Assembly (NCBI GenBank): GCA_032433765.1
Contig: JAVIAB010000092.1
Span: 102,964,564 to 103,028,563 of the forward strand
Direction of reading: 5' to 3'
Source of the DNA: Megaustenia siamemsis
Lineage: Eukaryota; Mollusca; Gastropoda; Stylommatophora; Ariophantidae
DNA: 64,000 nt
Positions 56,292-64,000 of this stretch are shown piece by piece. Numbering within the stretch: position 1 is the stretch's first letter; the number at the start of each line of letters is the position of its first letter. Position numbers and translations under genes: made by a program. The notes beneath the pieces are model-generated. The model had not been told where the DNA came from, ran no database searches, and worked only from the letters and a program-made list of their open reading frames with translations.

Positions 56292-57600
56292 CTAGATTTT
56301 GTAGATCGTGGGGATATTTGAAATCCAATCTTGGCTCTATTTTCTTTATTAATATTTCTGCATAGAGCCGCCTTTGATATTTCTCTTTTTCTTCTTTCGT
56401 TCGCTGTCCGATATAGTTTTTGTGTGATCGTAGGTGGAAGAAAGGGTGTTGGGGGGTTCCCTATAATCCTTAGTAGATTAAGTCCATCTTTTCTTTCTCA
56501 ATATCGTTGAGACATCTACTTTGCTGATCTCTTCATTTTCGAATTAAAAATTATTTTGAACCTATCCATTTGATATTTAGCAGTCGATGTAGACATTTCT
56601 TTTTGAAAGATTTAAGGTTTGTTTTTTTTGTGTGATTTTGTTGATTTCCCTAGTTTCAAAATTATTTCAGTACTGGTGTTAGGTAGATATGTTATGATGT
56701 ATGTTTATTATTTGTAGATGTAGTTTACTTTGTTCAATGCATTAAAAAAATTTTTTTGGGGGGTGGGGGGGGGGGAGGGTGGTTGGTGCTAATGGTAATC
56801 TTATCTTAAGCGTCGCCATTTTGTAACACTTCACTCCCAAAAAGAAAGCTACATTTTCCTTCTTTTTTTTTTTTTTTTGTACAATTTTGAGTCTTCTTTT
56901 TTATTTTCTTGTTCCTTTATTTTCTTGTTGTAGTTAGTTCCATTCGTTTAGACTTTAATACATCTGGAGGTCTATTTGTTCTACAAAGTTCCTCAGTTCT
57001 TCTTCTACTTGAATGTTGTCACAAATGCTTAAGTTAGCCTGTTCTTGAACAATTAGTTTCTGGATTGTTTTCTTCTATAACACATTGTTGGACTTCATAT
57101 TCACAATTAAAGTAGGTTGCCCTTTTTGTGTGCAATATGGGTTTTGGTGCTCATATTGTATTACTTCATAATTTGCACAAATGCTTCTTTCTAGTTCACA
57201 GTTGAGGATCGTTCGCCTTCTCAAGTTTAACTCTTCAACTGTGAAATTATTTTACAAATTTGGAGAGCATTATTTGACTTCAGGTTATAAAGTACATAAC
57301 TTATTTAATTCCATTCATTTATGTAAGTCTTGTACCTAATTAATAAAACTTATCAAAGTAGGGCTTTTTTTAATGAGAGAATATTCATAATCATAGATAT
57401 ACTGTTAATGGGGCATAATAAAAATATGGACACAACACTTTCGAATTCTCAGGATTATTGGTTCAGATATAAAGAGGTAGGGACTGTTGGTTTTAAAAAA
57501 AACAAAACAGACTATGACAGTCTCTGTATCTGAGACGTGTTTGTGTGGGTGTGCTTGCGTGTGTGTATGTGTGTTTATTGGGAAGAGGTAGAGGAGAAGC
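56292..57600. other. AT-rich stretch with poly-G, no supported gene
   Basis: A G-rich run sits at 56757-56783. The minus strand at about 56330-56530 and 56940-57240 has Lys/Glu-rich broken frames (for example EELRNFVEQID) that could be an old transposon coding region. I cannot assign a family. Confidence 0.35.
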
Positions 57601-57734
57601 AGAGTTAGCAGGCTGTGCTATGTACTAAGAACAAGTTTCTATAGAAAAATCGACGAGTGACAAGTCGATAGTAGCACCGTTTCCTGTCTTTCCATTCAAT
57701 AACCATTTATTATGCGCGTTGTTTGCTAGAGGTG

Positions 57735-57750
57735 CTCTCTCTCTCTCTCT

Positions 57751-57790
<40 letters not shown>
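57735..57790 (+). repeat. (CT)n microsatellite
   Basis: TCTC dinucleotide run with two TTTC interruptions. Confidence 0.95.
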
Positions 57791-57791
<1 letters not shown>

Positions 57792-58087
57792 GTGTGCTGC
57801 TGCTATAGCTGCTGGGAGCGCAAATAGTTGGAATCAATGACGAGGTGATTGACGAACCTCTCAGATACTCTTCAGCTAACCGTGTTACTTACTGTTTTGA
57901 GTTTTCATGTGTCTTCTGTAAATGTCTTGGAACTTGTCATTACTATGTCACTTCCTGTAATACACATTATGCATATAATTTGTGCAGTACCTTTCAGAGT
58001 TACACTCTGTTCTATCTGTCAGTTGAATGAAGATTTTCTTCTCTGTCTCAGGCACATTATGTTCTATATAGATCGCTTGTATCAAAG

Positions 58088-58219
<132 letters not shown>

Positions 58220-58519
58220 AAAAAAGAAATTTCTCTTCATTTGTATTGAGGTTAATTCTTTCTTTCTCCCAGAGCCATCATAATTTTAGTCGTTACTTGT
58301 ATCTAGGATTTACTTCTCATGATGACTTTTCTCAATAATTTTTCAACAGACGACTATATATATATATCAAGGATTTAGTTCTCATTTCTCAAAGCTAAAA
58401 TGTTCTTGTTTCGTACATTATATTAATGATTTATACTTTTTTTTTATCAGTTGGGAGCACTGGTCAACACGGCAATGCGACTGTATCTTGATTCTCTATG
58501 AACATTTGTCAACATAACC

Positions 58520-58927
58520 GACACCATTAGTGAGCATGGGTTCAGATGTTATTGTGAGGGCCCACACAATACGGTATTTGGGAATACAGTTTGATCAAAG
58601 TCTTGTTTTATCCCAGCACATAGAGCATGTTTTAATAAAGGCCAGGAAGAGCCTTTCAGCGCTGAGGGTAATGGCGGCGGCACACCGTGAACAGCATCTT
58701 CTCGTCCTGCTATATTAGGGACTAGTCATTTCGGTTGTTGAGGATGCACTGGCGGTTCTAAATCTCGGCCGAACTCAGACTGAATGACTGGAACGAATAC
58801 AATATGAGACTATACTTATCATACTTGGATGCACGAAAACTATACCATGCGACAATCTCCTCGACTTTCCCACCATTGCAGACAGATGAATGATGTCTCG
58901 TGCCATCTTTCGAGTCATTGAAGGAGG
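58520..58927 (+). mobile_element. LINE-F RT C-terminal region
   Basis: Frame 58530-58718 reads IRYLGIQFDQSLVLSQHIEH then KARKSLSALRVMAA. After a stop it continues LVISVVEDALAVLNLGRTQT, LERIQYETILIILGCTKTIP and then RAIFRVIEGGARDLA. This is the thumb and connection segment of Jockey/I-type elements, between RT and RNase H. It is interrupted by a tRNA-like SINE at about 58928. Confidence 0.85.
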
Positions 58928-59115
58928 TGCGCGTGACCTTGCGGCTAAAACCATAGCTTCGGTGGCTGAAATGCCGGCGTACGGTGTTCGAATCCCGCGG
59001 TAGACAGAAAGGATTTTTTTTTCTGTCCGAGGGTGAAATAAAAATCCTGAGTATCACACGTCGTGGCGACTGCTTTGACCAGCGGCCTTTATTCCTCTGG
59101 TTCTATCGTGAGCCC
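58928..59115 (+). mobile_element. tRNA-derived SINE inside LINE-F
   Basis: A-box-like GCTTCGGTGGCTGAAATGCC (about 58957) and B box GGTGTTCGAATCCCG (about 58983) are 26 bp apart, close to tRNA spacing. The body GGATTTTTTTTTCTGTCC is partly self-complementary with GGGTGAAATAAAAATCC. It ends in the GTGGCGACTGC...GCGGCCTTTATTC motif shared with 7.1 and 37.9 kb. LINE-F coding sequence occurs on both sides. I did not find a clear TSD. Confidence 0.8.
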
Positions 59116-60125
59116 CCCGTCATACGCCAGCAATGGTACTATGTGTCGTAAAGATTGTTGATGTACAACATCCTTTGCATAGGGAAATTAGGAAGAGAAA
59201 GGGCAGCAGGTTCAAAAGAGGAAAACAATGTATGGCGCGGTCTGAAGGCATTGTTCAACGTTGAACCCGGGGAAGAGTGGATACGAGTGCCAGTAGAGTG
59301 ATCTACGTTCTTTTCTGTTTACATCACGTTGAACCCGGCGAAGAGTGGATACCAGTGCCAGTAGAGTGCTCTACGTTCTTTTTTGTTTACATCACGTTGA
59401 GCAGAGAATGCAGGCAGCAAAACTCTATGGTTTTGGAAGCAGATGTGCAGTCATTTATCTGTTATAAATCACCTGAGGGTTCGGCATCTACAGTGATGAG
59501 TCTGTTGTTTGGCACAGTCGGAGCCCATGGGCTTTCACGGCCTATGCCAAGGGAAAATAGTGAAGGAGGAGAGCGGTGTTTTCTTTGTAATTGCATGACC
59601 ATGGAGATCATGGCAGTAACTAAAGTGATGGCATGGCTTGAAACACAACAATCTACTCAAGTGTGTTTTCTGGGTGACTCGATGAGCATGCTCAGGAAGA
59701 TAGAAGGGGCTGGGTTCGAAGACAGTCTTTGGTGTCACTAAAGATCTCAAGACTGACTGGTACATGTGCTATTTCGTCCCTGGACACTCGGACATGAAAG
59801 GAAATGCGCGATCTGACAGCCTGACTGGAACGACTGCCGCAGATGGTGGACGTGCATTTTTCCGGGCTGACATTCTAAATGCACTGAAGGGAGGTAGGGC
59901 GCGCTAATGATTCAATCAATGGTCACGAGTCTACAAACATGTCCAGACTGCATGAACATAGGCCAAAACTGGAGGCGCCAGAAAGAATCGCTATGCGGGA
60001 AGACACACCAGAAAAACAAATCAACACAGAGCAGGAGTGATGTCTCAACATATTGAGGGACATACTAGGGAGGAGGTCTGAGCGCTTATGGACGTGTTCG
60101 ACGTGCAGTAAGGATGATCCGTCGA
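59116..60125 (+). mobile_element. LINE-F RNase H domain and C-terminus
   Basis: Resumes with VDVQHPLHREIRKRKGSRFK. The RNase H part is seen in frame 59277-59741: MTMEIMAVTKVMAWLETQQS and VCFLGDSMSMLRKIEGAG, with the conserved Glu and Asp positions of the fold. It continues in another frame as FRPWTLGH..., corresponding to the usual VPGHxGxxGNE motif, and RHTRKTNQHRAGVMSQH, then DILGRRSERLWTCSTC before the end. Several stops and frameshifts make it a pseudogene. RNase H in LINEs removes the RNA template strand. Confidence 0.88.
59260..59395. repeat. 68-bp tandem duplication in LINE-F
   Basis: GTTGAACCCGGGGAAGAGTG at 59260 recurs at 59328 (GTTGAACCCGGCGAAGAGTG), with a third start at 59396. 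The period is 68 bp, not a multiple of three, so it shifts the reading frame. It is specific to this copy as far as the window shows. Confidence 0.9.
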
Positions 60126-60129
60126 CTAA

Positions 60130-60748
60130 ACTAAACGAAACTCTTTTCTCATTACTCCTCCTTACTTGGAGCTCTGATTTTCTGTTCTCGTCACATGTAC
60201 CTACTACTCACTTGTCCTTTCTTACAATCGTGATGTTATTTTCTCGTCACTTGCATTGAGGATTTATCGTCTTTTTTTAGAGCCATGATGTGTTCTTTTG
60301 TCATAAATTTTTTCACGCTCAGCGCCTTGAAATTCACTTTCTTAATCAATTATCTACTAATAATAATTCTCATGATATTAACAATTTGAGATCAATCACC
60401 ATTGCCGTGTTGGCTGCATGGATCGACGATGAAGCCAACATGGATGCAACTCTGCCTTAAAATTCCCCATTCGACAAAGCTGAAAAATAAAAACATTTGG
60501 ATCCTGTGACACTGAGTTGGATAAGATAATAACAGAGGAAGAACACATTCCCCGCATCTCCAAACTAACTGTGGCCTAATAAACGTTCCACGGGAAACGT
60601 TCATAACAGTATGAACGATTGGGATGAACACATTTTGGTTTGCTGGAACAGGCACTGAGCAGATATAGGAAAGCGCCGTCTGCAGTGAGGCCACTTCGTT
60701 CTATAGTCCAAATACGAGGGAGTTTCATGCTTTATGACTCAGTTATGT
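60130..60748. other. No supported gene
   Basis: ORF 60392-60694 (minus) has no recognisable domain. A CTTGCATTGAGGATTTATCG motif near 60250 weakly resembles sequence near 58300, a possible relic flank of LINE-F. Confidence 0.4.
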
Positions 60749-60760
60749 CAATCTTTACAT

Positions 60761-61028
60761 TTAAAAAAAAAAAAAAAGTAAAGTACCCCCATCACGCCAA
60801 GTGGCGTATAGGGAATATGGTGTTAGTGACCATAAATTTTACAGACCTTCGGCACATGATTTTTGGGGTAATGTGGTCGGTATTACGCTGATGCCGCTTT
60901 ACTTTTCCAGAAAAAAAAATCCGGTACCCATTAAAGGCTGGGTGATCCGGAGGCCGTCGGGTGGGATCGAACCGTACCACCTGTCCTTTGTAGTCCAGTT
61001 CACTAACCACTGAGCTATCGCGGCTCCC
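60761..61028 (-). mobile_element. SINE-1 copy with 11-bp perfect TSD
   Basis: Minus strand, head end at 61028 (GGGAGCCGCGATAGCTCAGT in its own sense), core GGGTACCGGATTTTTTTTTC, hairpin CGCCACTTGGCG and tail TTTACTTTTTTTTTT. AATCTTTACAT occurs at 60750-60760 and 61029-61039. The perfect TSD marks a relatively recent insertion. Confidence 0.96.
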
Positions 61029-61039
61029 AATCTTTACAT

Positions 61040-61285
61040 GATATCCTATAATGTTACCAGCATCTTGGATTTTGGTGGCTATATCTAGCATTTCTTTTCT
61101 GTACAGGCTAATAGTTCACACACCCACACAACCTTAACGACCATCTTGACAAGATTGTTGAGTTGGCAAGTTTCGCGTTTCTTTACTTTGATTGTGAAAT
61201 ACACCAAAACTGCATAGTGTCACATTAGTTTTCCGTAATTAGCTATTTTAGATTCTAAATAAGCTTCGTTTATATTCAAAAGATA

Positions 61286-61329
<44 letters not shown>

Positions 61330-62034
61330 GAAATCCATAATTATATTTATTTCTCAAATATCACACTTCTTTTTGGGGTTAATCTGTGACAGAAAATAGA
61401 ATTATTTTGTGAAATTTACAGGAAGTAAAAGAAATCTCCACAATTCACAATTTTAATTACACAAATACGTGTAAACAGTCACATGAAACGTTCGTTATTA
61501 ACATAAATTGACCACTATTTTTACCATGTTTTAAATATAATGAACTATTGTAAGATTAAATTATAACTTTGTCTTGTAAGGGAGAGAAGTATAAGGCGTG
61601 ATATAAAACTTTACTAAGCTTTGAAGCAGGAGACATCAGCGAGCCACACCCTCTGCCCCACCCGCGTCAAGCAAGTGTTTCGACCGTTTAGCCTAGTGAT
61701 ACCTTAATGGGGCCGGCCCTCCTAGGTTATGACTTCCAATTGCCAAGCCGCGACCTCTTGCTACACTCTGAGTCTGAAAGCTTCATTTTGTCCCCGTCTC
61801 TTCTTGGGTGAATGGATTCTGCATCAGATAACTCATTTTGAATATTGTCAGGTCAATGTGACCCTGGTCTTCTTACTCTACTACTAGGTCACAGCAGTTC
61901 GATGTGAAAGTGCAGGGGATCTTTCTCTTTACTATTACCATGCCCAACTCAGTCAGTACCTATTCCTTCTTTCAACTAGCTGGGTCGACCGGAAAGAGTC
62001 TTGTTGGGGATCCAATCAATACACTACTGGCGCT
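61040..62034. other. No supported gene; long poly-T
   Basis: A T run of about 37 bases lies at 61289-61325, with no SINE or LINE attached to it. The rest shows no ORF or repeat. Confidence 0.5.
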
Positions 62035-62047
62035 TGCTCTAAGAGTA

Positions 62048-62310
62048 AAAAAATAAAGAAGTCAAGTACCCCCGTCACGCCAAGTGGCGTATAGGGAATA
62101 TGGTGTTAGTTACCATAAATTTTACACTCCCTTGGCACATGATTTTTGGGGTAATGTGGTTGGTATTACGCCCGTGCCGCTTTACTTTCCCAGAAAAAAA
62201 ATCCGGTACCCATTAAAGGATGGGTGAACCGGAAGCCGTCGGTTGAGATCGAACCCTACCTCTTGTCCTTTGTAGTCCAGATCACTAACCACTGAGCTAT
62301 CGCGGCTCCC
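62048..62310 (-). mobile_element. SINE-1 copy with 13-bp TSD
   Basis: Minus strand, complete from head (ending GCGGCTCCC at 62310) to tail. TGCTCTAAGAGTA (62035-62047) and TTCTCTAAGAGTA (62311-62323) form a TSD with one mismatch. The sequence is very close to the 60.8-kb copy, including the ACCCCC/ATCACGCCAAGTGGCG region, suggesting one subfamily. Confidence 0.96.
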
Positions 62311-62324
62311 TTCTCTAAGAGTAT

Positions 62325-63569
62325 CTAGAATAATATCTGCCAGTTTGTTACACAGTATAGAAAAATATATCTTTAATAGAATACCTGGTATTATTTACTG
62401 AGTAGGCGGGGAGAACGTGATTTTATTTGTTCTTAGTTTGGTGGACGTTTGTTGAATGACAGAGCTTTATTGAGTGCGCAATAATTACAGGAATATTTCT
62501 TTGTACTATATGATCACAACTGACGATTGAGAGTGCCAAGTAACATAGGTGTTTGGCTTCATTGGTTGGCTGGTGCATGCGTTTTTCTAAATACACATTT
62601 TCTTTTAATCATTTTTTCTTCTTATCAAGGCAATATCCTTTCAACCTGCCTTCTACTTCTTTGTTATTAGATTAGACCACAGTTGCCATTTTAAACAAAG
62701 TGAAGTTAAAACTACGTTTTTTTTTTCAAGTTTTCACGATGCCTTCGATATATAATTATTACAAGGGTCCCTGTAGATGAAATTGAAAATGAAATATAGT
62801 AAAAATAATAATAATAATAAAATGCGCATGAAGTTAAGGAAGTTAGTTGTATAAGGCTTTAATGGGTAATAAGAATAATGGCCCTTTACCCTGCAAACGT
62901 CGTTACATGATATGGTAAAGTTAGATCTGCTATTACTATGGCATTATACGTTAAGAGACATACGTTAATGAGAGTTCGAAATGAAGCGCTTTCATGTATT
63001 ATTACAGGATATTGAACTATCCGAATAATTGTTGCTTGTACTCTGCGGGATATGTTGTAATAATGCTGTTAATAGCCTTAGGTGCCAATTTCAGGTGGTA
63101 ACAACTATTCTTTAATAATCATACAGGGGTCGTGATATCCTCATTTTTTATTCCTATATTATTTTCTGTTCAGCAGGTGACACAAGATGACTCAGCAAAG
63201 ACAATCTGTCAACAACAGTCTAATCTTGCAGTGAACGGTATGATTTATTTTATAATCACAACTGGCTATTTGTTTTAATATTAAAACTGCATTTTGGCTA
63301 TAATTCTAGAATTCTTGCAGTATTTTTTTATGGATATGCATTTCACCCATTCGAAAAAATTAATCTTCTTTGGCGGTAGTTCTATTTTGTGACACCACAC
63401 ACAATTGTGGCAACATCGTTTTTTATGTTGGTGGTATTTTAAAACATTATTGATTATAAGTAGAAACATTACAAGCTCTGGATAAGTTGACACTTTCCTT
63501 GCGAAATGTTGACATATAGTCATATATATTCATATTGGACCACCAAAGAAAGAGGAATCATATACAGGT
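62325..63569. other. AT-rich stretch, no supported gene
   Basis: Contains (AAT)n at 62804-62821. ORF 63281-63523 (minus) has no domain. Confidence 0.45.
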
Positions 63570-63574
63570 TATCT

Positions 63575-63942
63575 TGCTGAAATTTTTTTTTTTCCGTTTA
63601 CCAGCTTTGACCTCTGGCGAAGTCCCTAGAGACTAGGAACTGAATTTTTGCGTGTTAATCCATTTTTCCCTGGCAGCTGTGTGCACGGTTGTCCCTCGCC
63701 GCACAGGCAGATAACTCCGTCTCCGGAGGTACTCATACTTTTTTTTTCCCCGTCCATTAGTAATTGACGTTTCAATTCCGTCCATGAGTAATTGACGGGT
63801 CTCGCTGCTCAGACCAGGGGTGGTTGCCGCAGAGAGAAATCATAAATAAAAATCCCAACTGGTGCAGCCGGGATTTGAACCTACAACCTCTCTGTCTCGA
63901 GGCCGGCGTCTTGCCTGCCCCGAGACCAACCAGTCCCTCATG
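63575..63942 (-). mobile_element. tRNA-derived SINE, third family
   Basis: On the minus strand, GGGACTGGTTGGTCTCGGGG begins near 63939 with an A-box-like segment, and GTAGGTTCAAATCCCGG (about 63870) is a near-consensus B box. The body has GGGATTTTTATTTATGATTT, a repeated CGTCAATTACTCATGGACGG/CGTCAATTACTAATGGACGG pair (about 63748-63802), and extends to a T-rich plus-strand run near 63582-63594, i.e. an A-rich tail. It is more like the 37.9- and 58.9-kb elements than SINE-1. Confidence 0.75.
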
Positions 63943-64000
63943 TAAACTACAAATAAATTATCAATGATGAACTGCTGTGTTATGTACGTTGCCATTTCAG

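Overview
This window looks like non-coding, repeat-rich genomic DNA from an invertebrate animal, most likely a mollusc and possibly a gastropod. I infer this from the AT-rich sequence, the lack of any long intact ORF or bacterial-style gene cluster, splice-like signals, many tRNA-derived SINEs, decayed LINE reverse transcriptases and abundant minisatellites. The species cannot be fixed from the sequence alone. No complete host gene, tRNA, rRNA or CRISPR array is visible. The only host-exon candidate is a GC-richer segment at 31279-31582 with a good acceptor, an ATG and a good donor.

Family names here are local to this window. LINE-A and LINE-B are sister endonuclease/RT elements (RTE-like, tentative) whose 3' ends finish in GATGATGA-type microsatellites. 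LINE-C and LINE-D are two further LINE C-terminal families. LINE-E has an LFADD-type RT and a C-terminal CCHC-like finger. LINE-F is a Jockey/I-like element with an RNase H domain. SINE-1 is a tRNA-headed SINE of about 250-275 bp with six well-preserved copies, five of them with recognisable target-site duplications (TSDs), plus several relics. Other tRNA-headed elements occur singly.

Layout. 0-10 kb: SINE relics, a 41-bp array, microsatellites, a LINE-A 3' end, a telomere-like foldback at 6.5-6.8 kb, a 132-bp array, and a SINE-1 copy at 9.4 kb. 10-20 kb: LINE-B insertions, SINE-1 copies, LINE-E pieces and a homogeneous 38-bp array. 20-31 kb: a LINE-B insertion with a TSD, 23-, 18-, 53- and 39-bp arrays, and a LINE-B/LINE-A/LINE-B sandwich at 27-28 kb. 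31-38 kb: the exon candidate, a 1.6-kb 43-bp array, and pieces of LINE-C, -A, -E and -B. 39-47 kb: LINE relics, a LINE inserted into a SINE at 43.3 kb, and long featureless stretches. 47-53 kb: a 1.8-kb array of 37/38-bp units, then the main mobile-element complex, in which LINE-A lies antisense inside LINE-B and the LINE-B 3' end is fused to LINE-F. 53-64 kb: 29-, 40- and 104-bp repeats, a LINE-F RNase H region interrupted by a SINE, and three more SINE-1 copies.

Nothing here works as a cellular pathway. The biology is transposon accumulation: SINEs probably mobilised by a LINE, LINE fragments inserted into one another and into SINEs, and minisatellite expansion. The tandem arrays alone sum to roughly 8 kb of the 64 kb. 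I found no convincing new functional system. The most unusual signals are the repeated antisense LINE-A-inside-LINE-B arrangement, the duplicated 18-bp array, the telomere-like foldback and the SINE core shared between different tRNA-like heads.
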